In this document: in pieces, positions 1-11,568 of the stretch | Layout: each line of letters begins with the position of its first letter | Numbering within the stretch: the stretch's first letter is position 1 | DNA from: Gautieria morchelliformis | Taxonomy: Eukaryota > Basidiomycota > Agaricomycetes > Gomphales > Gomphaceae | Reading direction: 5' to 3' | Length of the DNA: 64,000 nt | Assembly (NCBI GenBank): GCA_015179125.1 | Contig: WHVA01000043.1 | Location: 248,001 to 312,000 of the forward strand | The notes under the pieces: model-generated | Seen by the model: only the letters and a program-made list of their open reading frames with translations | Database searches by the model: none | What the model was told of the DNA's origin: nothing | Made by a program: the position numbers and the translations under genes

Positions 1-413
1 GCTATGCATATATAATGGATGGCTGTGCCGTGTTCTGGAGTGTCAAAAGGCAGAATGTCATATCTTTATCACAACAGAAAGCAAGTATGTAGCAGCAACT
101 CACGCGGCGAAGGAAGCCCTGTGGATTCACTCCCTTATTAAACAACTCTTCAACATCGAGTTATCTCCCACTACATTGTTTTCTGATAATCAATCCACGA
201 TCACACTTACAAAGGATCATCAGTATCACATGTGAACCAAACATATCGACATACGTTACCACTTCATACGCTGGATTATCGAGCAAGGGGCAGTTCGCCT
301 CGTATACTGTCCCACAGATGACATGGTGGCCGATACGCTTACCAAGGCCCTGCCATCAACGAAGGTCAAGCATTTTTCAGTAGAGCTCAGGTTGACTGCA
401 GTTTGAGGGGGAG
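1..413 (+). mobile_element. Copia retrotransposon 3' remnant (RNase H end of pol)
   Basis: The plus strand reads as the end of a Ty1/Copia pol: an RNase H stretch with the motif SDNQSTITL and a TKHIDIRYHF segment, followed by the usual closing region. A polypurine run at 405-413 precedes a TGTAGAA start at 414, as expected for the 3' LTR. Only this terminal piece is inside the window; it is a broken fossil with at least one interruption. It faces the Copia remnant at 1398-5585 tail to tail. Confidence 0.8.
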
Positions 414-1397
414 TGTAGAAATGAATGCACAAGCTAGTGACAAACCGCATCACCTGTTAGAATAAGAGAGACACATGAATGAGAACGCGAGAGTGTGTGT
501 ATTTGAACATTTGTCCTGTGAGCTCGTTGGGGCAAACGGATGGTTACATACATGGAATGTAAAGATATATATATGTTCTCAGAACAATAAGAAGGTAGAA
601 CAATGAGAAAGCGAGAACAAAGGGCTTGACAATGGTACACGCAAACCTTTGATTACATGGGTGGAATGAACACATAATCAGCTTGTCATAATTCCAACAT
701 CACCCTGTGTCACCCCATTGTGACAAAGCAATGCACGGTTCCATTGTCCACAGCATATGCGCAGTCGCAAAATATTCTCTTTGCTTTATATTCCCAATGT
801 CCCTTGTCCCTATTGTTCCCTAGACACTATAAAGTAGATAGCATGTTTCCACTCTACCTCAGTACATTGCAACGAAGCATTTACTGGGGTAAGAGGCCTA
901 TTATTAGTCTCACATCAATTCCAACTCATCTATGCACATTTGTAGTAAACTCTCATATAGGTAATAATATATTAGTACATTGCAACAAAGCATTTACTGA
1001 GTAAACTCTCGTATAGTTCATATAATTATCACAGTTCTTACAGTGGCACCACAACACATCTCCGTTAGCACTATAGAAGTTGACTGATACTACTTAGAGA
1101 AGCTGAAATACAACTCAGTGCAAGTAAAACGAGCACTATAAATTTGTAGCTACCTGAAATACAACTAAACTACTGTTAGAACTTGGAGCATACATGAATG
1201 TAGACCTACTCACCTCAGCGCAAGTAACACGAGCACTGAGGTGGAATAAACACAACAGCTAGGATTTTATCCTACAGACTTAGGACTCAGCAAGACAATG
1301 CACACAGACTGAAAATAAACAAATACACATAATGGTACACAATGAACCATAATATGCTGCGCATCCACAATGACACGTAGGCTTGTCATATCCTACA
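414..1397. repeat. Two Copia 3' LTR ends, tail to tail
   Basis: The plus-strand remnant starts its LTR at 414 (TGTAGAA after a polypurine run). The minus-strand element starts its LTR at 1397 (reverse complement TGTAGGA, polypurine tract at 1398-1406). The two LTRs differ in sequence, so they belong to different families, and the border between them was not resolved. Inside are short direct repeats: AGTACATTGCAAC at about 863 and 976, GTAAACTCTC at about 947 and 1001, and GCAAGTAA with ACGAGCACT at about 1120 and 1220. No gene is visible here. Confidence 0.6.
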
Positions 1398-4300
1398 CTC
1401 CCCCTCAAGCCGAGCAGAGGCCAACGTAACTCACGAAGCGTTCAATTTTTGAATGGGGAAGGGGTTTGGTAAGCATGTCGGGGATCATGTCCTAGGTAGG
1501 ACAATATATGACAGAAATGACACCAGATTCAATGGCTTCGCGAATGAAATTGTAGCAAATATCGATATGTTTGGTGTGTGCATGGTGTTGATTGTCTTTA
1601 GCTATGACAATTGCTGGCTGATTGTCGGAATAGAGAGTGATTGGAGATGTTAGAGGTTGTGCAATCTCAGAAAGGAAGGTACATAGCCAAAATGACTCTT
1701 TTGTGGCATGCGTGGCTGCAATAAACTCTGCTTCAGTAGTCAAGAGTGTGACGATGGGTTGTTTCTTCGAACTCCAAGAAATAGTGCCACCGTCTATCAG
1801 GAAAACATATCCTGAAATGGAGTGATGGCGTTCTTGAGATCCCCAGTCTGAATCAGTGTAAGCCGTTAATCCGCTCTTCTCTTCTCCAAATATCAACCTC
1901 TTTTCTCTCCTTCCCTTTAGATATCTCAATATTCTTTTCAATGCTTCCCAATGCGGCCTCCCAGGATTTTCCATAAACTGTGAGAGGTAGGAAACTGCAA
2001 ACACGATATCTGGTTGCATCCCAAGAGCCACCCACATCAGTTAACCAACTGCCTTGCGATAGGGTACATTGTGCATCTCTTCAAAATGCTGTGATGTTAA
2101 GGGGCATTGTGATTTGGATAGGAAGCTATGTGAATTAAGTGGGATTGTGAGTGGGGCTGCGTCTTGTAAATTGAAACGTCTGAGGATGGTGTCGATATAG
2201 GCCTGCTGAGCAAACAAGATGGTACGTTTCCAATGGTTTCGTTTGACCTCCATTCCTAAGAGCCAACATAAGTCTCTGAGATTTTTATTTTTAATCTGGA
2301 TTTTAACTGTTATAGGCTTTTGAGCATTGGCTGTGATAGTTAAGTCATCTACTGCAACCGCCACGATGGTGTGTGCACCGTGAGCGTGTTTATAAAACAC
2401 AGCAGGATCAGCGGCACTACGGGTGAAGCCAAAGTCATAAAAGGCACGTGAAAGACATTTATACCATTTGCGACCTGATTGCTTCAGGAAATATAATGCC
2501 TTTTTCAGTAGGCAAACATGCTTCAGGCTTCCCTCGGTGAAATTTGGTGGCTGGTGCATATAAACTGGTTCTGTGAGAGGAGCATTGAGGTACGCACTAC
2601 TGACATCCATCCAGTGGAGAGGCCAGTCGTTTCTGCCAGCGAGTGAAGATATGATCTGGAGTGACTCTAGCGTAGCCAGAGGTGAGAATGTTTCATCATA
2701 ATCTACTCCGAATGCCTGCGTATATCTGTGGGCAACAAGCCAAGCTCTAAACTCCAGGATTTTTCCTTGGGCATTGCGCTTAATTCGGAAGACCCATCAG
2801 CAGCCAACTATATTTACATCTTCAGGTGTTTCAACGATGGTCCACATACCAGTATCATGCAGCGCATTGAGTTCTTTCTTCATTGCTTTCATCCACTCTC
2901 GTGCATTCTCACTCTGTACTGCCTCCTCCAATGTTTCAGGTTCTCCAAGATCCACTCATGCAGGCATGGCAAAAATATCTGGCTCATCTTCGTTGTCAGT
3001 AATCAGGGTTGGGATCTCTTCGATGAAGTCATCGAAGATTGAAAATGGTGGGTCATCCTCTTCATCCACAATCAGGGCCAGCAACTCATCCTCATCCTCT
3101 TCACTCTCTGCTTTGAAAAACATAGCAGTGGTGTGTTCTTTCAGCACCTGAAGCCCTTTTGGGAAAATAGGGCCTTTGGGATGACCATCGCTGGTACCTA
3201 CACCCTCTACAACTCGGTGTACATATTCTGATGGCTTCTTTACTCACAAACCATGTCCTTCTAGCTTGTCAGAATCAGGGGTCTTTTCAAAGTCTTCTAG
3301 TGGATCAGGTTCAGAAGGTGGAGGGGCTGGAAGTGGAACAGAAATGGATTTGAAAAGTACGCTTGGATTTTCCAGACCACTACTTGGTCTAATCTCCTCC
3401 TCGGGCTGGAGAATAAGAACAGAGGTGCATACTTTCTTTTCAAAAACAATATTGTGCTCCACTGTAACACTGCATTTTGCTGGCCAATAGATTCAATGTC
3501 CTTTGCTTTCGGTGCTGAATCCGACCCAATGCCTATCTGTTGCTTTAGCAAAACCTTTTCTCCCCATTTCGGCAACTCAGCTAGGTTTGGTTTCACCGCA
3601 TGAACCATTTCAAAGGGGGTTTTATCAGGGAGTGCATGTGTGGAAGTGCAGTTCTTCAGGTACGTCACATGCATTACTCCTTCACCCCAAAGGAACTTAG
3701 GCAAATTGGCATTGAGAAGCATGGCACGGGCATGTTCAATAATTGTGCGATTGAGGCGTTCGGCTACACCATTTTGTTCTGGTGTATTGTGGATGGTAAG
3801 TTGACATTGAGTACCTTGAGTGGCAAGGTAAGCTTTAAACTTGTTGCTGAGGTACTCACCTCCACGATCTGATTGCAGCGTTTTCATTTTGATGTTCCTT
3901 TGCATCAAAAGGAGAGCCTCATGAGCTTTGTATTTCTCAAAGGCTTCACTCTTTTTACGCAAAAGGTAAATCATCGTCTCACACGTGCAGTCATCCGTGA
4001 TGGAAATATAGTAACATTTACCACCTATCGTCTCGACCTGTGCAGGTCCCCACACATCTGTGTGTATTTTTTTTCCTTCAACTTTTGCTTTCCCGCTGAC
4101 TTGTTCTTTCGGTATGGGCTTTCTTGTAATGTTCGCCTTTATGCATGTTTCACAAAACTCGGCGGGTGCAGATAAGTTGCGCTCTATACCTTCGACTAGC
4201 CCATCACTGACTAGACGTTTTGCAATGATAGGAGAGATGTGGCCCATATGAGTGTGCAAATCTGTGAGTGACATAATGGTATGTGTCATATTGGCACTTA

Positions 4301-5585
4301 TTTTCATGTCATGCTCAAAATGGTAAAGGCCTTGAGTCTTCGGGATTGAGGCATAGACTTTGCCAGTAGCACTGTGAAGAGTGCACAAACCTCCACTGAA
4401 TGTGCAATAGAAACCTGAATTGTCGCAATGTCCAATCAAAATGAGCGTAAAAGCAATTATGGGGGCATAGAAGTCATTCTTCAGTGTAAGGCAAGTCATT
4501 CTGTTTTCATTTGGCACTTCAATTTTCATATCCCCTGGGCCTATAGCTTCAAAGACAGTCTTGTCTGCAGCATGGATAGTTTTAGGAGGGATAATGGGGG
4601 CAAAATTAGTGAAAAGGTCTCAATACGGCGACATATGAGTGCTTGCACCTGTATCCCAGATTTCAGTGACCTTGTCAGATTGTGATGCAGCTGTTTGAGC
4701 AAGAGTTGCTCCATCAAACGTAGTCGTGAAGGCACAATCATCGCCATCATCTGCTGCATTCACTCCGGCTGCATTTGGGGTACTGCCCCCTTTTTCTCTT
4801 TTACCCTTGCCTTTACCATGTTTGCCCCTCTTTCCACTTGGCCCCTGACCCTCTTTACCACCACCCTTTGCCCAGCAGTCGCTCTGGAAATGCCCCATTA
4901 ACTGGCAATTGTAGCACTTGACCTTTGACATGTCGGTGCAATTCAAGCGGCCTTCAGCTCCACATGTGTTTGCTGCAAGAGCATTGTTCTTGTTGCTATT
5001 GGTAGGGTGTGATTGAGCCTTTCATTGAGCTTACTCAGCTTTTATTAGGGTTGCAAGTTCATTGAGTTTGAGTGTTCTGCCTGTGGCAGATACAGCAGAG
5101 GTGATGGCATTCAGCATGATGTCATAGGACTCCAGGAGTGACACAAGAACAATGTTGTAAAACTCATTCTCATCCACTTTTGCTCCCATCCCGGCTAACC
5201 TCTTGTGCATCTCCACAAGGGGGTCGAGGTGCGCACGAACATCACCGCCATCCTCGCATCTCGATGCGTGCATTCTGCACTGCAGATCAACTTGGGCCAT
5301 CTTCGGCTTTACCTGATACTCAGTGCACACTGCATCTCACACCTCTTTCGATGTCGCAAGATTCTGGATGGATATGAGGAGGGAATCTGAGACTGATACA
5401 AAGATCTGGGCCTTTGCGTGACCCTCGCAGGCGAGGTACTTTTCCATTCTTTCCTCTTCCTTCTCAAGTGTCTCCAACTCATCAGGAGTGAGCATATGAT
5501 TAGGAGGGAAAGTAGTGGGATCAGGTGGGCGACGTGCAGGGCCTAGGACATGCTTTGTCAACACACGCATCAAATGAGGATTCAG
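1398..5585 (-). mobile_element. Copia retrotransposon remnant 1, minus strand
   Basis: Parts in minus-strand order: gag around 4620-5573 with a CCHC zinc knuckle (CYNCQLMGHFQSDC), pre-integrase and integrase around 3500-4530, reverse transcriptase around 2041-2950, RNase H around 1450-2037, then polypurine tract and 3' LTR. It is a broken fossil with more than five interruptions. The 5' LTR and leader are missing: gag sequence runs straight into the FunK1 gene near 5580. The 3' LTR lies below 1397. Confidence 0.85.
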
Positions 5586-7807
5586 TCGTCATGATTGTAA
5601 ACCTTGTGGAATTGCTAGGAGACCGCGGGAACATTTTTAAGAAGGCTTTCTCCTGTAAGCTCAGCCGCTCTTCTCGGTCCTCAGTGGTATGATGATCTGT
5701 TGGCGATGAGGAGCTGGAATCGTCAGGTGGGAGCGTATAATAGAAAATCTGCCAAACGGCGATCCACCACAGTGACTCCAGGTCATGCAGAGAGTTGTGA
5801 CGAAATTCTTTCGGCATGTCTTTGTATGAAGCGTAGGGATTGAACAAATACATTTCTTCGGCAACCTCACAAGCCATGAAATTGATTGTTCCCTACAGAC
5901 ACTTTTGATAAGGGCGAATGACAGAACAGGAATGTAGATGTACCGTTCGAGTATTATGAGCGGGAGTAACCTCGGACTCCTGCTTCATATATTCCAGGTC
6001 ACTCAGCAAGCCAACATTTTCACAGACAAGTATGTTTCCTGGGCTGATATCCCTGTGTACCCACCGATATGTCGCCATCAGTTGGAGAGCTGATTGATGA
6101 AAATGATAAGTATGACGAATCGAATGGACAGTTAGTACGCACCAATGGCGGCATCTCTCATCGCCAAGAAAAATTGGGGCAGAGTACGGATAGAGTATAT
6201 CGGCTGTGCAACTTGTGCGAAAATAAGACGATAGTGTGCCTTCGGCCGATATACGCGTCGGAACAAGGGCATAGTTGGATAGGTTATAGGTAACCCTCTG
6301 GTACTGACAGAGACGGCTATGCCATCTCGGAGCTCAAGCTCATCCGAGTCAAGTGGAATTTCGTGGCCACGCTGAATAAAATCGAAGGTGTCGTCAATTT
6401 GGCCATCGATGAGGACGTCGCCGGAAAAAAGCACAGTGACGAAGTGTTTTGCAATCTTGTCTTTATGCGTCTTATCATTAGAAGCTTGTTCTTCAAACAT
6501 TGTTCGAATGTCACCTTCCCGAACGCGGTCAGCATCAACCCATACGTCTTTAACGACGACGAGCATGTCGGTACCATCCGATTGCCGCAATAAAGCTTTC
6601 CAGACGCGCGTGCCACGTCCACAAACAGCATCGGCACCGAAGTCGGCGATGAGTTCGACTGTCTTGACATATACTACTTTTCCAGTGACTTTATCTTGAA
6701 CCTGTATTTCATACTGCTCGGAACTGCCAGCGATGGATAGGCACTCGATAGTGGGATCCCAACCCATTTGAGTTTCTGTTGCGAAGCAGAACGAGAGTGC
6801 AAAATGGATAAACTTCTCATGCTCCTGCAAGGGACAGGTGCTCATTAATGGCGATGCCGTGTACCGTATGACTGCTGGCACAACTTACTTGTATGAAGTT
6901 GAACGACTTTGTAACGTAAACCGTTGACCGACATGCAAACCATATTCTCGTCTGGGTGTTTTTGATCGTGAGCCCATAGGTGAATCTGCGACACGGATCC
7001 TTTCGCATGATGTGAGCCATAGCGTACAGAACCTTTTGTATATTCTATATGACAGTGCGCAATGAGACAAGTGTCGTCCTAATAGCTAGTAAGACTCACG
7101 TCATCCCTATCACTTTCAGAGGCGCCAAGCTTATACTCGCAAGGCAATGCAATGTTGAACCAACAGTAATTTGGCATGCGTGCCGACTTGGAGGGATCGG
7201 TTTCGGACGGTGACTCTAGGTCGTCGGAAGCTTTTAAACGCATGAAACAACCGTCTGGGTGGATAGTGTAATCGCCAGGGTGCGCGGGAGACGTTTTGGG
7301 GTGATGTACGAGCTTTGAACATTGCGGGTTTCCAGTGCCACCGGGAATAATGACAGCGACCTCGGCTTGAAAGGCTGCAATGATATGATCCACGAAAAGA
7401 GGCAATTTGCTGAAAACGGCATCTTCATCCTTCTTATTCGTTTCACTTATGTGCGCTGGGTCCTGCTCGAAGCAATGCGGTATCGTCCAGGACTGTTCGC
7501 CTTCCCCCGACGGTTCTGGAGAAACTGATTTTATTGTACCTTCATTCAAAAGTCGTTCTTTGACCTGTGAGACGCTAACCCGAGGTACCGGCAATGGGGG
7601 CAAGATATGCTCCAAAAACCAGTCTATAGGGACCTCTGGAATTTTGTCACCAATGTCCCGCGGTAGGGTGGAGCATTTTCGTTCCAGGTGACGTTCGCTT
7701 ATCGGCTCATTATGATCCGAATGACGGTACTTCGAGCGGGCAGGTGTATCCTTGATGTCAGATTGCCGACGAAGGGTTGATGGAGGGCTTTGTGGAACTC
7801 CAGACAT
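5521..7807 (-). CDS. FunK1-type protein kinase, five exons, 3'-truncated
   Basis: A fungal-specific FunK1 kinase, presumed intracellular. Exons on the minus strand: 7807-7100, 7044-6889, 6824-6143, 6089-5944 and 5892 onward; all four introns are 51-64 bp GT-AG and their phases agree. The start is the ATG at 7807 (MSGVPQ); an upstream extension in frame lacks FunK1 features. Exon 2 carries ADP-side N-lobe sequence including HIMRKDPCRRFTYG, exon 4 the catalytic HRDISPGNIL and the DLE variant of DFG, exon 5 the family signature FRHNSLHDLESLWW. The reading frame drifts after FPRSPSNSTRF near 5590, where Copia gag sequence begins, so the C-terminus is replaced by unrelated residues. Whether it is still active is unknown. 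FunK1 genes are expanded in Agaricomycetes; their substrates are not known. Confidence 0.85.
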
Positions 7808-8164
7808 GACGTTTAGACAAGCGAATGCACTTATCAAGAAGTATATGCCAGAGATGACGAGGTTCACATGCAATCGGACTGGATAGACCTAAAGGTTCAT
7901 TCAATGCATCGCCCTCGATCAATAGATATTCGACATTGAAGACAAATTAGAGGTTAAGAAATACTCACCCAGTATTCCTACAACAGAACTGAAACACAAG
8001 GCATATGAATCGGGAGTTGGAGAAGACTCTGCTGGACGTGCTTGCCAGTCAATTCGTCGGACTCACAATTTTCAATGCGCGAGCAATTATATGTCACCAC
8101 GACCGTGCAAATTACGGAACTTCTTTGCCAACACCGTCATGTCGCCGCTGCAAGTCAATTTATC
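7808..8164. other. Upstream region of the FunK1 gene
   Basis: No coding region or clear core promoter element was recognised. The stretch separates the kinase start from the inverted block that begins near 8165. Confidence 0.5.
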
Positions 8165-9930
8165 TTCGAAAGAAATTGCAAATACCAATCTGTTCTGGAT
8201 GGGACTGATAGAGGTGGGATGTTGTTAACCTCAGACAAGGGTTCAAATGACCAAAAAGTACGTCCTCTCGGATGGCTTTGGAGAGTCACTAATAGCATGC
8301 ATAAGGTTCAAAGCCAAGGTTCCGGTGGCCTGGAAGGACTTGAAGAAGACTTTTCGGATGGGAGGTGCATTGTCACCATATAACCAATCTGTTGTAGACT
8401 TTGAATTTGTTCCAGGATACAGTACGCTTTTGTGCGCGTAAAGATCCCAATGTACGTTCCTTGCCGTGCAGGCAGCTGAAGCAAATCTCACAACCAATAT
8501 ACCCTAGACCTAGCTATCGAAATTTGTAACTGGTGCTGGGATGGTGTACCACAGGCGAAGAAGGGCCTGTTTCGTACGTTGACCAGCAGCTCGGTCATTT
8601 GTATTCTAAATTCGTGCTCACAGGCACCCATTCAAGCAGAGTGGGAGGCTATCTAGAAGGGACGCCTGTTGTTGTCGATGCTAGCACCGAGGTGTGTTTC
8701 TCCTTGCCTTTTACCTGATGCGCACTCATAGCCTCATTCCGATGTGTCGCCAGCGCTCATCATGAAACGCGTAAGGGACGCATCTGGTGCCAAGTATTCA
8801 GTGCACAATGAGGCCACTCGTAGTGCAGACCCTATCGCGCCTGTTGGCACGAATTCCATATGCGGAGCTCGTTCTTGCTTTTGTTTATCTTAGTCGTTCC
8901 TGAGGAATGGGAGGCCAGGGTCGCACATTGGGACGGTGGTAGGTGGGACATACGCCAAAGATATTACGCTGGATGGTCGGGAATGCACTGAGCACATGGA
9001 TTGTTCCGGCCGCAAGACGCAGGGTTTGTAAGATTCGACCATGAATTCAGCGCAGTAGTTATGATACCCACAAGCCTGAAGGATCTAAATGAAAAACTTC
9101 CTCTTCAATATCTACTAAGTCCGGATTTGTGCAGTGAGCGCAAACCAAAACACTCAGGAATTTAATATGACGCACATCGACTGACCTGGTCCAGCGGTCC
9201 TGTGTCGGCACGACAGGCTGCATGTGTATACCTGTCAAGGCCGTAGATGCTCTCTAGAACTGCGAATAGGAGTGAACCGAACATAACCGAAAATACAGAA
9301 CTGACTGCCCAAGCGTTAGACAGGCCGCATCCTCGGCCGCGTCGGCACCTGTCCGAGGCTCTTCGCGTTCACAGTTGGCTTTGAATCTTTCTGTATACCA
9401 ACAAATATAATTTTTATCAGATATTTTAACATTATAGGTGTTTTCTGATATAGTATATTGACCATCCGCGCTACTATGTCAACGAAAAGGAAGCTATTGC
9501 TAGCGCCAGCGCGAATACGTCTGGTGAAAAGGACATACCATAATGGCCCAGTCCGGACATTTGTCTGGCATTCATGAGTCAGGAACGCGAAGATCATTGA
9601 TAGATGCGATGAAACAGAACAAGCCTCCGTGCGTAACACAGCCATTGCGTCCCAGCTGCCCAAGCTAAACGGTACGATCGGACGCCCCCCGGTGTCAGGA
9701 TCAACACATGTAGACCGATGAAGTTACGTAAGTTGACTCACCGAAGATTTTTGCTAAATGTCTCACTGCTAGATACCCACGGTCCAGGTCCCCAAGGTAA
9801 GCCGTCCTGGTGAGATGTGTACACCCATCCGGCGCTTGAGAGATGAGTGCGTTGCACGTGTCGCGAGCGCTAATGCATTCCTTCGGCTTCGGCATCCTGG
9901 CTTCGGGTTCCTGGCTACTTCTTGCGCTTC
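8165..9930 (+). repeat. Inverted duplicated block, arm A
   Basis: This stretch is matched in reverse complement by 24795-26580 at roughly 90% identity by eye, with small indels. The match runs from the first readable part of an ABP1-like pseudogene to a segment ending near CTGGCTACTT at about 9926. A 115-codon open frame at 9316-9663 is preserved in both arms, but most differences between the copies change the residue, so it does not behave like a constrained gene. No terminal repeats or target duplication were seen at the arm ends. Confidence 0.8.
8190..8865 (+). pseudogene. Drebrin/ABP1-like actin-binding protein pseudogene, copy A
   Basis: Fragments of an ADF-homology domain are readable in order but in different frames: a DKGSNDQKV block, then SGGLEGLEEDFSDGR, then FVRVKDPN, then GWCTTGEEGP, then LEGTPVVVDASTEV. 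After a likely intron (GTGTGT to CATAG, about 8689-8731) comes SPALIMKRVRDASGAKYS and APVGTN. This order matches fungal Abp1, which binds cortical actin patches through its N-terminal ADF-H domain. Several frame changes and stops separate the blocks and the C-terminal SH3 part is not seen. The second copy lies inverted at 25905-26560. Family assignment is from remembered motifs. Confidence 0.65.
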
Positions 9931-10101
9931 GTCCTCCCGATATTGGCAACTTGCCTTTCAATCGGAGCTTGGCGCTGGATGCTTCCGTTGATTGCCTTTT
10001 CTGCAACTTCCGTACTTCCGTGTGCCAGTTATAGCTCCGGTCATCAGTTTCTGTACGGCGCAACCCTTTTTTGTCCATGAGCGCGGAGACGTTTAGGTTC
10101 T

Positions 10102-10203
10102 ATCAGGTGTCTACTCGGTAGCGTTCTCTCCAGACGGCAAGCGCATCGTCTCGGGATCCGATGACGAGACGATCGGGTCACCGGTGTGGGACCTAGAGAC
10201 ATG
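10102..10203 (+). pseudogene. WD40 repeat fragment
   Basis: About one WD40 repeat is readable: YSVAFSPDGKRIVSGSDDET followed by a shortened VWDLET and then a stop. It is the kind of repeat used by NACHT-WD40 genes of this organism but is not a copy of the repeats at 36059-37735 (PDG rather than HDG). No NACHT part is nearby, so it is a scrap of another family member. Confidence 0.6.
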
Positions 10204-10440
10204 ATGGCAGGCCTGATATGGGCGAGGTACAGTAGGTGATGGATTCTCCAACAAGGGACCAAGCTGGTACTCCCTTTCTTATATCGCCGAGCTTGAGTAG
10301 CCGATATCCCGAAAGCTTCCGATTCGACACGCCGATCAGGGCAGCGATTGATGAGCGTGGCGTGATCGGGATCGCGTGGCATGATTGATGATCGGCGCGT
10401 GATCGCGATCACGTGGCGTAATTGCGTCCGCCTGGCGTCG
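10204..10440 (-). repeat. LTR-like dispersed repeat, copy 1
   Basis: This stretch is the reverse complement of part of 46696-47023: it shares ATCAGGCCTGCCAT, the GGTACTCC/ACCAAGTTGGTCC portion, a GCTACTCAAGC segment, and a series of ATCACGCC-type motifs. The other copy begins with TGTCACGCC and has a TATATATATA box, which suggests a solo LTR of a Gypsy-type element. This assignment is inference; no internal element region is present. Confidence 0.45.
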
Positions 10441-10493
10441 TTTCTTCTTCCTGACCACCACGACTGCACACCTGTTCGAGCATACTGACCTCA

Positions 10494-11568
10494 ATGGCTC
10501 CAGTGACTAAACGGAAAGCTCTACAGGAGATCAATCTGACCCAACTCCCTACCCGTTCCACTGTGCCAAAGAAGTCCTCAACTCACGATGAATCGAGCTC
10601 GAGGACCTGTCCTTTGTTGGGCCCTGCACCAACCGAAACCATCACTACCAATCCCAGTTCACGCACTCGCTTGGCCGAAAAAGGACTTGAGTATTGTACG
10701 TACCATCTATCTTGAGCTATTTGGGTAATCTACCATGGGATGTTCCAGAAATCCAGGTAGAGGCCGACAAGCAACGACTTGCCCATCAACGGGAACGTTG
10801 CCTTGCACGTGAGGAGCAAGCTCGAGCTCAAGAAGCCTTGAAAGTGGATGTCGCTGCTCTTAGGGATGAAGGCCTAGGGACGAGGAAATCGATGAGTTCC
10901 TCAACGACCCGAACGTGAATGATTCTGAGGACGAACCTGAGCCCCAGCCGCGTAAGTGTTCCTGTGGCCCCAAATATCTCCTCATTTTTTTCCTTCAGTT
11001 AGGTCCCGGAAGGATCCAGGCGAATGAGGTCCATCATCCACATAATCCTTTTTTATTTTTATTTTTATTTGTTAATGCACTCACATTATCTAGTTTGCGT
11101 TCAAGGGCTTCTTTCCACCCAATTCCCAAGGTCACCATCACATTGGTTTTCACCGCGGTACGTCCTAAACCCCCGTGTCATACCATTGCCGCAACAATAT
11201 TCTCGACCAGGTTGAGTATGCCGTATACCAGTGGACGTCTAGCATCCATGTCAAGGGTAGCAACTTTACCGAGGTCAAATATGCCGAGGTTTACCAACGA
11301 CACCTCAGCGGCCTTGAGGCGTGGCGCACGTACAGTGAAAGGTCTGGCCAGGCCCTGGCGCGTCACCAGCAGTGCCTGCATGATCACGGACAGTGCGTTT
11401 TTTCCACCTGTTTATACCTGAACCATTGTCTTACTTCCTGTATCTTGTTACAGTGCGCATGCTGGATTCCCGAACATTGTCACAAACCCTGGAAAGCCGG
11501 CGTTCAATGCCGCCAAATTCGCTCGCGCCGCCCAGGCACTCGATGACGACGAGCACTCGGATAGTTAG
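10494..11568 (+). CDS. Hypothetical protein, multi-exon, possibly decaying
   Basis: Not recognised. It starts at ATG 10494 with MAPVTKRKALQEINLTQLP and continues into a Glu/Arg/Gln-rich stretch likely to form a coiled coil (about 10755-10860) and an acidic segment (DEEIDEFLNDPNVNDSEDEP, about 10878-10940). Later exons encode VEYAVYQWTSSIHVKGSNF and a tail ending ALDDDEHSDS before TAG at 11566. Likely introns include GTAAGTG to CTTCAG near 10952-11000, GTACGT to ACCAG near 11159-11211, and GTGCGT to TACAG near 11391-11453. The phases of the first intron and of the acidic exon do not agree with each other, so either exon edges are misread or frames have been lost. It lies between LTR-like repeat and unannotated DNA. 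Confidence 0.45.

Noticed and set aside
9316-9663. 115-codon frame preserved in both inverted arms (also 24965-25321)
   Set aside because: Most differences between the two copies change the amino acid, which argues against coding constraint; shared openness follows from recent duplication.
10044-10469. 141-codon minus-strand frame
   Set aside because: It runs through the LTR-like repeat whose other copy gives a different frame; it is repeat sequence, not a gene.
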